Shown here piece after piece: positions 32,649-43,912 of a stretch of DNA of 64,000 bases (position 1 is the first letter of the stretch; the number at the start of each line of letters is the position of its first letter). The translations under genes were made by a program, and so were the position numbers. Location: positions 27,376,885 through 27,440,884 of the forward strand of contig NC_056759.1 of NCBI RefSeq assembly GCF_018687715.1, given 5' to 3'. The stretch comes from Carya illinoinensis (lineage: Eukaryota > Streptophyta > Magnoliopsida > Fagales > Juglandaceae). The notes below the pieces were generated by a model that did not search any database, was not told where the DNA came from, and was given only the letters and a program-made list of their open reading frames with translations.

Positions 32649-32990
32649 TCATAAGAAGAAAGAGAAAGGGAGAGGTCTTAAAGGTGAAGGATTTTGAGCC
32701 AGAAGAAGAAATATGCTGAAAGAAGAAATATTTCTTTCTTTTATATCAAGAACCTCGGGATCTAGAACTTCTTCAACGATGTAGGGAGAGGCGAGGTGGA
32801 AGACTTCGGTGTGGCCATTGACAGCAGTGAGGATACAGCCGTAGTTAACGCGATCGATTTGGAAGAGATGGAGATTGGCCTCTACTCCTTCCAGAACTTC
32901 TAAATGTATCATTTCACTCTCAGCTTTGAAGACGAAAGATGAAGAATGTGTTATTTTACATTTTTCTTTCTTTGCTTTTTCATTTTGCAT
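32649..32990 (-). other. Unrecognised coding-like fragment
   Basis: A 113-codon open frame on the minus strand. Its middle (SEMIHLEVLEGVEANLHLFQ, VNYGCILTAVNGHTEVFHLA, PYIVEEVLDPEVLDIKE) has normal protein-like composition, while both ends are low-complexity (Lys-rich start, Phe/Ser/Leu-rich end). A TTTGTCTTCAAAG junction just before the coding-like part could be an old splice acceptor. I do not recognise the protein. It lies in the sequence inserted into tandem copy 3 together with the LINE, so it may be a captured exon. Confidence 0.35.
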
Positions 32991-33123
32991 TTTTGCCTTT
33001 TATCTTATTTTATTTTTATTCCACGTAAGCTTCTACCTACACCCGGTTACCCCACGCATACCCATTCCAGTTGTACCTAGCAGGATTGATGTATAAATCA
33101 CTTGTTATTTGTTGACAATAGTG

Positions 33124-35200
33124 TTATTTTTTGTAGAGTTCAGAAGGAAGAATGACTAAGACTTTAGGCCCTTTTACTTAAATATGAAAGGGCCTCGAGT
33201 CAATCTCTTAATAATTATAAGACCACCATTTATTTTAGCTCTAATACAGATGCTAACTTTAGAAAAACAATCACTGATGTAGCAGGTGTGGAGGAGAATG
33301 GAGGATATGATAAGTACCTGCAGTTGCCATCTATGGTGGGAAAGTCAAAGTATCAAACTTTTCGAGTGCTAAAGGATAGAATATGGAAGAAAATCCAAAG
33401 CTGAAAATATAACTTCTTATCTAAAGCTGGCAAAGAGGTTTTAACCAAGGCAATGTTGCAAGCAATACCTACATACACAATGATTATTTTCAAGCTACCA
33501 AGGAAGTTTTGTCAAAACATGGTAGCCACAATTGCAAAGTTTTGGTGGGGAAACAATTCCAGAGAAAGAGGAATCCATTGGAGGAAGTGGAGTCAATTGG
33601 GGAAATCTAAGGTTGTGAGAGGACTAGGATTTCAAGATATTGAGGATTTCAATACAGCATTGTTGGCTAAATAGTGTTGGAAAATGCTGCAAAATCCTGA
33701 CTCATTGGTAGCTAGAGTTTGCAAAAGTAAGTATTTTAAGAACTCAAGTATTCTAGAAGCAAAGAGAGGGCAATCATCTTCTTTCATTTGGAAGAGCATG
33801 AGTGCTGCAGTGGGCTTGCTAAAGGAGGGTTTGATATGGAGAGTTGGGATGGGAAGAAGATCCAAATTTGGCAGCATAGATGGATTCCAAAGGAGTCCGC
33901 TTTTAAATTTCAGTCTCCTAACAAGATTTTAGAACCTTCAGACGCAATTAGCAAGCTTATTTTGGAAGAAACAAGGAAGTGGAGTGTGCCGCTAATGTCT
34001 GAGATCTTTGGAAATGAAAAAATGGATCTGATATGCAATATGTCAATTAGTAGAATGGGGGGTCAAGATAAGCAGGAATGGTTTTATATAAAAAAAATGG
34101 TATCTTTAATGTCAAGAGTGCCTATAACTTGGCACAAACACTTGAGAAGAATATTAAGGGAGAATCTTCAAGAGTTAATGAGGATGTTTTTGTATGGAAG
34201 CAGTTATGGGAGATGGAGGTATAGGGGTCAGTTAAAATTTTTATTGTGGAAAGCTTGCAACAATATTTTATCCACAAGGCTAAATCTCTATCGAAAACAG
34301 GTGGTTTATACACCTTTATGTCCCATATGCCTACTTGAAGATGAATTAGTAACGCATGCTATTTGGAGCTCTCCTTCTGCTCAAGACATGTGATTAGAAA
34401 AAGAGAGTCTTCTTGACAAAAGTTCAACTGAAGAAAATGAACTTATGCAATTTTGGTGGTCTTTGTGCAGAAAATGTGATAGATAACAGTTAGAACTAGT
34501 GGGGTCGATCATGAAAGGCATCTGGTTTAGAAGCAATAAATTCCTTTTTTAATCAGATTTTGCTAGTCCAAGGATGGTGATAGAAACAACAGTGAATAGA
34601 GTAGAAGAATTTAAAGAGGCTCAAATGCAAGAGAAAGGGATGGACATGTTTCAATCTACAGCAGTAACAAAGTAGTGGATAGTTCCAGACAGAGGGAAAG
34701 TAAAAGTGAATTTTGATGTAACTGTGGATAAGGTAAATCAGAAGGTAGGCTTGGGGGTGGTAATAAGAGATTGGAATGGGCAGGTTATGGCTTCAGCATG
34801 CTTTCAAAAATTAGATATTGATTACCCAACTACGGCTGAATGTATGGCTTTGGGGAAGGCAACTAAATTTTCTGCTGATCGGGTTCAACCAAGCAATTTT
34901 TGAAGGAGATGCACTTGAGGTAATCAAAGCAGTTCACTATAGTGATATATGTTTGACTGGTTATGAGCAACTGATAGAAGATCTGAAGGTAGTTTTCAGC
35001 AAGTCAATTGGGTGGAGATTGAACTTCACATATAGGAAATGGAATGTTGTTGCACACCAGTTAGCTAAATTTGCACTACAAGAGCAAGAGGATCAATGTT
35101 GGATTGAAAAGGGTCTTGATGTCATTGATAAGAATGTTGTGGGTGATAGACCATGTAACTTCTCTTTATTAATGGAAAATATGATGTTTTGATTCAAAAA
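33124..35200 (+). pseudogene. LINE ORF2, 3' half (RT thumb, zf-RVT, RNase H)
   Basis: Plus-strand non-LTR retrotransposon, 5'-truncated: it begins inside the reverse transcriptase. YQTFRVLKDRIWKKIQ and LSKAGKEVLTKAMLQAIPTYTM (33,353-33,483) are the RT thumb region. FWWGNNSRERGIHWRKWSQLG and RGLGFQDIEDFNTALLAK follow. IWRVGDGKKIQIWQHRWIP is split between two frames. The zinc-binding zf-RVT motif CPICLLEDELVTHAIW is at about 34,321-34,368. RNase H (RVT_3) is 34,700-35,150, with FDVTVD, a TAEC Glu and FEGDALEVI, the last across a frameshift near 34,900. It ends in an A-rich tail (about 35,203-35,232). Stops and frameshifts throughout. Confidence 0.85.
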
Positions 35201-35757
35201 ATTTTAAAAAAAATAAAAAAGAGAAAAAATATCACTCTCTCAAAACTAGAGGAAAAAGTTATGAGTAACCACTAAGTGGGGAGGTGTTTTGGCTGCACTC
35301 ACCACCGCATAGGTGGTGCACGGGTCCCACTTAACAACCGTATTTCAAGTCTGGCAGCATGCAGTGGTAGATAAAAAAATAATAATAAAGAAATAAATAA
35401 ATGCATTGTGAAATAGTGGCATTTGGCCACCACACACCCTATGACGGCACATGGGTATTGTGCGCTAATGGTATGGCGACAGTGAAGGGTTGCGCATTGG
35501 CAGTGGTAGAACCCAATGAATAGATTTCATTGATGGGGGCCTATATTCAATGAAGATGGGTGACGAGGGGTAGATCTTGCCTTAAATGTTTGAACAAAAA
35601 TAAAGAAAAAAGATGCAAAAATGGAGGAACAAAATTAAAGAAAGGGAAAGAAGATGACAATATGGAACATGCAGCTAGGGGGATAAGGTTTAGGAGAGGA
35701 TAAGATTTAGGGGAGGAAGAAACGCCAGGGCTACTCTCTTCTCAAAGTGTTACCATT

Positions 35758-36164
35758 TAGGCATGTTTGGATGTTTAAAGTATGTAAAAAAAAAAATTTT
35801 GAATAATAGTTAAATATTTGAGTGAGGATGCTTTGTTGGATTTTGGAAATGGAGAGGGAAAATGTTGAATAACAATATATTTTAGAATATGTATTGTAGT
35901 TTAGTTTGTGAAAGTGAATAAACAAAATTAAAAAGTTAATATTAATTTTATTTTGAAGTTTATAAAATTTGTATTGATTTTTGTGTTTTATTTTGAAATT
36001 TATAAAAACCTTATTAACTTATGTGTTTGAGCATGGATCATTAGATGAAAGTTTTGAAAATTGAAAATTGAAAATTTATTTGTATTTGAGTCCTAATCTT
36101 TGTGAATGAAGTTATAAAAAATTTTGAAAATTTTGAGAATTCTCAAATTTGTAAAACATCCCTA
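35758..36164 (+). mobile_element. AT-rich MITE-like repeat, copy 3
   Basis: Starts TAGGCATGTTTGGATG, ends AAACATCCCTA; equivalent to 1,519-1,941 and 9,175-9,588. Confidence 0.6.
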
Positions 36165-36356
36165 TTTGCTCTATAGGAGATACTTGCATATCAAGACTCA
36201 ACTGACTTGGTCACTTGGAGTTTCTATTCTTTCAAGTATAATAATAGTTGTTTTAAAGATCAACCAAAATAAAAAACCCCCCATGGTGTCGTTTACCTCA
36301 ATCTAATCATGGACTATAACAACACTGATGCAGACTGAGGCACAAGAACATCGAAA

Positions 36357-37104
36357 CCCTACCAAGATGTTTGTTTAGTTTCCTCAAATGACATTGTTTA
36401 GCTAAGCAAACCTACCTATATATTTATGTTGCTCTCCAAGCTCAGCATATTTGAACAATTGGAATATCTCAAAATTTTGTAAATATTAGTAAAATTGATT
36501 GAGTTAAGATGTTTTATTATATTTTAGAAAATAATAGAGAAAGCGTTAAATAAAAATATTAAAAAATTAAAAAATTGTTTGAATATAATTTTTTAATATA
36601 ATTTTTGTTTTGAAGTTTGTAAAACTTGTATTGATTTTTGTTTTGAATAATGATTATGTAATTAGTAGATAAAAAAGCTGAAGATTTAAAAATGAAATTC
36701 TTTTTTGTTTGAGTGATTTTTTATAATGAAATTATGAAAAATTTTGAAAATGTAAAGAATTATCAAGTTTGCGAAACATTCTCTGTATGCACTATAGGAG
36801 ATACTTGCATATCAAGACTCAAGTGACTTGGCCCCTTGGAGTTTCTATTTAATTAAGTTCAATAATAACTGTTTTAGAGATCAATGAAATAAAAATCCCC
36901 CCACGACGTTGTTTACCTCAATCAAACCATGGACCAAAACGATGATGATGGACATTGCAGAATAAGAACATCAAAACCCTACCAACATGTTTGTTTAGTT
37001 TTCTCTAATGATCTCATTTAGCTTGGCAAACCTATCTATATATTTACATTGCAATGCCAACACGTTTGTTTAGTTACCTCAAACGATACCATTTAGCTCA
37101 ACAA

Positions 37105-37186
<82 letters not shown>

Positions 37187-37205
37187 GTTGCTCTCAGCTT
37201 AGCCC
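36357..37205. repeat. Short repeats derived from the SAUR upstream region
   Basis: A unit containing TGTTTGTTTAGTT, CATTTAGCT and CAAACCTATCTATATATTT occurs three times (36,357-36,452; 36,983-37,056; 37,057-37,205). The first two are each preceded by a copy of the SAUR upstream module (TACTTGCATATCAAGACTC at about 36,180 and 36,798). The third contains the CT/AT microsatellite. The tail of copy 3 has itself been duplicated. Confidence 0.7.
37107..37187. repeat. Compound CT/AT microsatellite
   Basis: About 24 CT units followed by about 13 AT units. Confidence 0.95.
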
Positions 37206-37221
37206 TAATCTTTTGTTTGTA

Positions 37222-37264
37222 GACTTCAAGTCCCACACCCACCACCTCAATGGTCTAGCCAGGT
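37222..37264 (+). pseudogene. Fragment resembling RPL8 exon 1
   Basis: About 41 bp match RPL8 exon 1 at 47,553-47,594 with five or so differences (CTTCAAGTCCCACAC...CACCACC...GCCAGGTTC), in the frame FKSHTHHxxGxARF. A CCCTAATC octamer precedes both. The likeness stops after ARF. Confidence 0.6.
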
Positions 37265-37389
37265 TCAATATTTGTGGCCTCCTCAAACCTTAATATTGAT
37301 GCCGTTGACTTTGTGCAACCATATAAAATAGTCTACAAAAGGGCAACATTTTAAGCACTACACGGGTACAAGACATCTAACCTAGATTT

Positions 37390-37725
37390 TAGGACTTGTT
37401 TGGACACTTGGAATATCTCAAAAATCTGTGAATAGCAGTGAAATAGTTTGAATTAAGAAGTTTTATTGGATTTTGAAAAATTAAGCAGTGTTTGAATATA
37501 ATTTTCAATATTAATTTTGTTTTGAAGTTTTAAGAAAGTTGTAATAATTTTCGTATTTTGTTTGGAAGTTTGAAAAGTTGCATTGGTTTTTGTGTTTAGA
37601 TAATAATTAGGTAATGATTAGATAAAAAAATTAAAAAATTAAAATTAAAAGGTTTTGTGTTTAAGTGATATTTGAGAATAAAATTATGAGAAGTTTTGAG
37701 AATTTTATATTTACTAAATTGGTCT
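37390..37725 (+). mobile_element. AT-rich MITE-like repeat
   Basis: ACTTGTTTGGACACTTGG start, then GAAATAGTTTGAATTAAGA and AT-rich text as in 11,262-11,585 and 36,455-36,775. Ends not exact. Confidence 0.5.
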
Positions 37726-37800
37726 TCCTCACATAAATCTCAAGCAACATAACTTGAACAGCCTATTTCTATTTTTACTTAGCAACATACCAGTGCAAGG

Positions 37801-38275
37801 TGTTAGAAATAGTTTAAATTAATTGACCTATATAGATCATAATTCATAAATGATATAATTTCAAAATATAAGGTTTGAGTAATGTCTGTAATGTTCATTA
37901 AGTGTGATCAATAAAATAACATAATTAGACTATTGATACACATTTAAAAGCCCATGATTTTGGTCAGATCATGGTCATTAGTTGTACATGCCTAATTTAT
38001 GTGTAGAGACTCATTATAGATCTAAGTAATTCCATTATTTTTTTATGGGCAAAATTGAAATTCAAGTATTATATATAAGTTATGATTATCACTCTATATT
38101 CATTCTTGACTTTACACATCCCATCATTATGAGTTTTTCTAGAAAGTGAATATCGGGCATGGAAGACCAAATTGCTATGCTATTCTCTTCAATGGCTACA
38201 GATACGCTCTCTATATTAAACTTCTACAGTAGTTTAACATGAGATCTTGCATATTCAGATTTTTCAAATCCAACA
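37801..38275 (+). repeat. Copia 5' LTR
   Basis: 475 bp, TGTTAGAAATAGTTTAAATT...AAATCCAACA, with the TG...CA ends usual for copia and directly followed by the primer-binding site. Confidence 0.75.
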
Positions 38276-38277
38276 AG

Positions 38278-38290
38278 TGGTATCACAGCC
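38278..38290 (+). promoter_or_regulatory. Copia primer-binding site
   Basis: TGGTATCACAGCC, one base different from the initiator-Met tRNA complement TGGTATCAGAGCC. Confidence 0.85.
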
Positions 38291-38957
38291 TCCTTGTCAA
38301 ATTGTTATGGAAATATGGTTTCGTATTTGTGTCATTTTCCACTATTTGAATTATTTTTCTATTTGGTTTTTGAGTAATTAAGGTGGCTCAAATTTTTTTC
38401 TTGATCTATTGTAGTGATCGCTGATGTATAGTTCGATAAAATTCTCAAAAACCTATGTTTATTATGACCAAAAAATTTTTTTTTGAACTTAAAATAAATA
38501 AATAAAAAAGAAAGAAAAGAAAAAATAGGCATCGGGATCAAATATGTTCTCATTGACATCCCTTTGTTGAGATCCATAAAAAATGGTGGCCGATTAGCTG
38601 GAACAATGATGGTGGCTGGTTTTGTTACAAGCAACCGGGTCGCAATACAAGGGAATGGGTAGTGGATTTTCTGATTCGGGAAGAACTCCTTTGAACTTGA
38701 ATTGGACTTAAGTCTTTATAAAGAATTTGGCTTGTAGCTATGGTCTGACCCACTTTTTGGGTCCAACCTTTAATCCATAATGGCTTATCTTTACTGGGCC
38801 AGATCATATTAGGATCCATACACAATGCATGGGTTGATCTCGACACGTTTGACCAACCCATTTGATATTCGGGTCTTTCAAACAACTGGGTTGACTACCT
38901 AGTCGACCAGATCGCCTTGTTTAACCAAAATCCAAGTCAGACCCTGGTCGATTAGAG
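38291..38957. other. Copia leader, first part
   Basis: Non-coding leader after the primer-binding site; continues beyond the hAT-like insertion at 44,635. A minus-strand open frame (38,625-38,885) has no recognisable content. Confidence 0.5.
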
Positions 38958-40283
38958 GTTTGACCTAAGGCTGAGCACTAATTCAATTAGGGTTAGTATG
39001 CCCTCATACTGACTCTGATTCTGACTCTGTCGGTGTTTGAATCAAAACTCTGACTCCAAATCTGACGATTGTAGACTCAACTCCAGCAAGTCAAAGTTGA
39101 AACCAGAGTGGAGTCGGATCCACAACCAACTAACACTCAATCACAGATCTGAGAACATAAGATTCACAACAACCCAATCACAAATCACACCAGCAACAAT
39201 GAACCACCCAATCACCGCAATCATCCAAAAAACAAAACCAAAATGCATATGTAAAATTGGATTAAAACCAAAAAATTAAACCCAAAAAAATTGACACAGA
39301 TCGTGAAGAGACATGGATCGAGAGGCAGAGGGTGTTGGTTGTTCCAGTTCCATATCCATGTGCTCCGTCGTTCGATTGGCTACACTCAATGGTGTTGGTT
39401 GCTGTAATAGTTTTGATGCCTTGATATCCTAAATGAAACCACATATCTTTTGAGAGTGAGTGAGTCGGGCAATGAGGGAGAGTCGATCAATGGCCGCATG
39501 CTGGGAGAAGATAAAGGGAGGCAATGACTGAGTTAAGACCTAGGGTTAAGAGAATTTGAGATGAAAATGAGTGAGGTCGCGTGGGGAGGTGGGTTTGGGT
39601 AGAGACGTAGTCAATGTAGTCAAAATGATGCCATTTTGCTTGTGGGGATGCATAGAAAATGTGGTCAAAACAATGCCCTTTTTTTAAGGAAAAACGACGT
39701 CGTTTTGACTGAAGTTGGGCTAGTAGCACCATTTGGGTTGGGTTGCTATGGTTTTTGGCTTCAAAACCCAGTTTTTCCCTTGTTTTGGACTTTTTTCCTC
39801 TAAACACTAAATTAAATCTTAATTTTTGTTTTAGCCCTAAGTTTTTTATTTACGGTTTTTATAATTGTTAGTATTGATTATTAGTAAATATTAATTCACT
39901 AGTGTCTAATTATATGTTATCATACTATAGTTTGTTAGTATTGAGAATTGTATTTATAGTTCTTATAATTTTTTTTGTCACTCAATTTAATTGTTAGTAT
40001 TAATTATTAATAATTACTATTTAAATCGACTTGTACCATAGTGTTTAAATATAATTTATTATACTAGTCTTATTATACATTAGTATTACATTTTATTAAC
40101 TCATTATACTTGTAATATATTAGTATCAAAATTATTGATCTTATAGACTTATGCTATAGTGTTTAATTACAGGTTATTGGAATAATGTCTAACTTAATTA
40201 TATACTAGACTTAGTATTACATGTTATTATATTAGTGTTATTATACTTGTACTATACTAGTGTCTTACTTATTCTCATTACAT

Positions 40284-40658
40284 GTTTGAGGGAACGTCTC
40301 TGATGCCTAAGTCAATAGTCGAATAATCTATTGAATAGCAAAAACAATAAGATCCTTTTACATACTGGGATTCCTTATTTATATAGAGCTCTTGAAATGT
40401 TATGTTATTTTGTGATAACTAACCAATCTATTATTTGAAATTCAAACATGGGGATGAGGGAATCATTTAATATTTGAAATGATAACCATTTTGATCACAT
40501 ACCCCCTTCGGATGTTTATCCAGTCAGTATTGGTGGTGGGCCAGATCCCCCTTAAAAAGGTGCTGAGATTCACTTAGCAAGAAGAGGTGGGCTATGAGCT
40601 TGTCAAATGGCCCAGGCCCAAGCCCATTCGGGTTTACTCGGTTAGTATATCCTCTCCA
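40284..40658 (-). repeat. Tat element 2 LTR, left (3'), truncated
   Basis: Matches 43,975-44,308 closely (GTTTGAGGGAA...ATCCTCTCCA). On the minus strand it has CTATATAAATA (about 40,375-40,387), a TATA box. The outer end is truncated. Confidence 0.8.
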
Positions 40659-40795
40659 GTTACCCTGCGAAGTCTCATCACATATGGCGTGATGGGACTT
40701 AAAATCAATTGTCAGGGGATTGTGTCATTACTCAAGTATTACTTATCAGTTTGTCGTTTCATATTCGGGCCATTTCATGCCCCAATTGTCACTCG

Positions 40796-40804
40796 TATTT
40801 AAAG
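40796..40804 (+). promoter_or_regulatory. TATA-like box of antisense ORF, element 2
   Basis: TATTTAAAG about 160 bp upstream of the ATG at 40,957; position equivalent to TATAAAAGG of element 1. Confidence 0.45.
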
Positions 40805-40956
40805 TTCCAGGATTCCAATTTTTTCTTTCTCTTCCCTTCTGAGTTCTCTTCTTTCTTCTTCTTGGGTTTTTTTTCAGTTTCTTGCTGTTCTTGGATCTTT
40901 TCCTCCTTTTTGCGAATCTCATATTTTTTTTTCCTGTGAACTCTCACTTTCTTTCT

Positions 40957-42084
40957 ATGGCGTCTTCTTCTAAGGGCTCTTTTAAGGGCAAAGTCGCAGC
41001 CTCTTCTTGTGGTTCCTCACCACCCTGCGATTCCTCTACTCACGATGCTGATGCTACTGTAAACCCCAGTGGAGAAGGAAGGAATATTCCAGCATCCATA
41101 TTCATGGGCCATCAATGGTCCTCGAATATTTCCTCCAGTGAACTTGAGAATGCTTGAAATAGCTTCATTATTCCTGATTCCGTTATCCTGAGGGCACCTA
41201 CTTCAAACCAGAGGGCTATCGACACAAGAGGTATGGCTATTTCCATTGTCCTTTATTTTGTAATGTTCAATATGGGGCTTCAATTGCCCTTTGTGTGGCC
41301 AATCCATGATGTATTGGATGTCCTAGGGCTTGCTCTAGCCCAATTGGTACCCAATGCTTGGAGAATCTTGGTAGCATGCTATGCTTTGTGGCGAAGGGTA
41401 TTGGAACCTATGGATGATGAATTCCCTAACTTAACAGCCTATGAATTCTTGTCGCTCTATGGGTTCAGGCATCTGAGTCGGAATCTTTACAGTTTTAGAT
41501 CCCATAGCAGATCATTCCAAATAGAAGGCAATTGCTCCCATGCTAAAGAATGGTCAAATAAGTTTTTCTTTATTTCTGGTATAGGTTGGGAATTTCCCAC
41601 AGATGAAGTTCCCGTTCGGGAGTTTCCCCTTTGGGCTTGTTGGTCCCCTATTCCTGACGAGGATGATTTTGATGTGCTTATTTCCCCTCACGAAGAGGCT
41701 CGTGTGCAGTTGGTGAGGACTTGGGTTCAGAATAATCCTAAGTCATGTTTTTCAAACATTATTTTGACTCCCAGTAATATCGAGAGGTTCCTAATGGTGC
41801 CTAGTCGGGCCTACATATTGGGTCATGAATTTTTGGTTGTCCCTTCATCGGTGGTCAACTTGAAGAGGAAGTCCAGACCTGACGCTAGTGGAAAGAAGAA
41901 AAAGAAGAATAAGAGGTCTCGCATTTCCTCTAATGCAGATGAACCTATCTCGATAAAGCGTAGCTCCCCATCTCCTCCTCAAGCGGACAATGGCGTTAAG
42001 TTAGTTCCTCCTCGGGTGCGGTCAAGTACCCATGACGAACTTGAACTTGATTTGATGAGGGGTGGTTCCTTGCTTTCCTCCTAG
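40957..42084 (+). pseudogene. Tat antisense ORF (PF04195-like), one stop codon
   Basis: Open from ATG 40,957 except for a single in-frame TGA at 41,155-41,157; the frame then continues to a TAG at 42,082-42,084. Serine-rich N-terminus (MASSSKGSFKGKVAASS). The conserved block contains LPFVWPIHDVLDVLGLALAQ, LVPNAWRILVACYALWRR and LTAYEFLSLYGF, then WSNKFFFISGIGWEFP. A basic stretch KKKKKNKRSR could be a nuclear localisation signal. The coiled-coil C-terminus present in element 1 is missing, because the deletion junction (about 42,130) follows closely. It is far better preserved than the pol of this element. Function unknown. Confidence 0.7.
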
Positions 42085-42129
42085 GTGAGCGGTGGTGCTA
42101 GGTCCATCGCTCCTCAGGTTTATGTTCTG

Positions 42130-42760
42130 CTGTTGCATCTACTATCAAATCTATCTGTGGGAGTGGAAAACTATCCTTTGGGTAGGCTTTGTTGAGATCC
42201 ATGAAATCCATGCGCATTCACTACTTTCCATTGGACTTCTTCACCAACATTACATTTGACAGTCATTCTGGGTAATGTGCTTCTCTAATGATTCCAGACA
42301 TTAATAACCTTTCTACTTCTTCTACTATTGCTTCTTACTTCTCGGTATTGAAATTCCTCTTTTTTTGCTTAACTGGGTGTACTTTCAAGTCTACACTCAA
42401 CCTATGCTCAATGACTTCCTTGCTTGTACCAGGCATATCTTTGTGGCTCCATGCAAACATGTCTTTATGCTCTAGGAGAAGGTTGATCAATTGGCGCCTC
42501 TCCTCATTCGTCAGCTTGGTCCCTATCTTCCCATAACCCTCGGGTAAACTGCATCAAATGTGACTACTTCTAGAGGTTCATATGCTTTTCCCTGTTTCAA
42601 TGTGTCTTCATTCCTTGTCTATGCTTTGGTTATTAGTATTCTGGGCCATTAGTCGCTCCAACTTACCAGTATCTCTCATATCTTCAATTTTTCATTTCAA
42701 ATTATGGCAGTCCTCAGTTCTATGCCCATTTGTTTTATGATAGTTACAATATTTCCCAGT
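42130..42760 (-). pseudogene. Tat element 2 gag end and RT N-terminus
   Basis: Read on the minus strand: a zinc-knuckle-like CNYHKTNGHRTEDCHNLK (about 42,690-42,745), then HKDMFAWSHKDMPGTS and LSNVMLVKKSNGK, then FMDLNKAYPKDSFPLPQIDLIVDATA, where the sequence is cut. The protease is absent. Matches 28,358-28,640 of element 1. Contains stops. Confidence 0.75.
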
Positions 42761-43890
42761 TCATTGCCTATTCTCATCATTTTGCCATACTTCTTTCACC
42801 TTATCTTGGTTATGCACACTAGAGTAATGTACGTAATTGCCATTATGTCTTCTGGAAATACCATAATGCCTTAGGTCCTGGGGATCCCTCCTCGCCTTTT
42901 GTCCTCCCTCTTGGTCTTTCTTCTGATTTCCTCTCGATTCACGTTCACTCTTTCCTTTTGAGTGGGCAGTTAGGGCAACGAGTGTATCCTCAACATTGAC
43001 CAAACCATCAGCTCTGTCCATGAATTCTTGTAACGTAGAAGAAGTTTTTCTAGCCAATTCGGCTATGAAAGGACTCCTCGGCCAAATACCCTCGAGCAAT
43101 GCCGCCAATATAATCTTTTCATCTTGATCATCAACCATCATCCTTTCTTTATTAAAACGTGTTAGATACACCTTCAAACTTTCATCCTCTCTTTGTTTTA
43201 TAGTCAACAAATACACAGCTGGTCTTCTGCGCTTTCTGCTTGCCTTGAACTGGGTTAAAAATTGTCATCCAAATTCATCGAAACTATCTATTAAGTCCAG
43301 TTGCATTATCCAAAACCGTCCTCTTGCCCTTCCCTTTAATGTTAAAAGGTAAGCTCAGCACGTGATTTCTCTGAGAAATCCAAGGAGTGTCATATGGGTT
43401 TTGAAAGTCTCTAATTGCTTTGGAGCCGTCGCATAGATTGACTGAAGGGACTTTGAATTTTGGAGGCAAAGGCACGACCATGATTTCTGCAAAGAATGGC
43501 AGATTTGTGCTAGATATAAACTGATAGATTGAAGAGGACGCCCTATCTTTTTGGCTATTTCCTAGTATTTGTCCATTAAGCTTCACAGGTCGTGATGCAT
43601 TTTCTCTATCTCTTCATTCTCCTGAGGGGTCTTCCCTGCCCCCATGTTGTGTGTTTCTGTTTTCACTCTTTCCCCTTGATCCTCTCCTGACATACCGTTT
43701 TTCGCCTTCAGAACCTCATTCTCCTTTCTCAACACCTCTAGCTCAACATTGAGTTATTTCACTACTTCCTCCATTTTTGCGAGGCTGTCTTCCATGTTTC
43801 TAGATGACACTTCTTGATCTCTAGTTGCCTGTGATCGAGTTTGTGGTGGACATGTGAAAAGCATGCTAGTTGTAGGATAAAAACTATATC
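42761..43890 (-). pseudogene. Tat element 2 gag
   Basis: Minus strand. It starts with a short coiled-coil (VKxLNVELEVLRKENEVLKAK, about 43,690-43,755, one stop). Next is PFFAEIMVVPLPPKFKVPSVNLCDGSKAIRDF (43,410-43,530), the N-terminal gag block. The core in 42,761-43,216 reads YLLTIKQREDESLKVYLTRFNKE...ILAALLEGIWPRSPFIAELARK...LQEFMDRAD. These are typical of retrotransposon gag. A frameshift or gap separates the pieces around 43,220-43,284. Confidence 0.8.
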
Positions 43891-43912
43891 CCACAAACGG
43901 CGCCCACTTCTA
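43890..43912 (-). promoter_or_regulatory. Tat element 2 primer-binding region
   Basis: Minus strand reads GTGGGCGCCGTTTGTGGGA beside the LTR end; compare TGGCACCGTCTGTTGG in element 1. Confidence 0.6.

Larger units (their letters stand above)
31508..36257. repeat. SAUR tandem segment, copy 3 (truncated)
   Basis: Matches copies 1 and 2 from CCCACGTTGAAAGGCC through the MITE to the SAUR upstream region, with about 3.3 kb inserted at 31,951-35,210. The match stops at about 36,254 (AATAATAGTTGTTTT), just before the TATA-like box and SAUR coding sequence. The SAUR body is absent. Confidence 0.75.

Noticed and set aside
37054..37293. 79-codon frame joining a CT/AT microsatellite to the RPL8-like fragment
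   Set aside because: Low-complexity translation (SLSLSL, YIYIYI) with a chance fusion; only the short RPL8-like part is meaningful.
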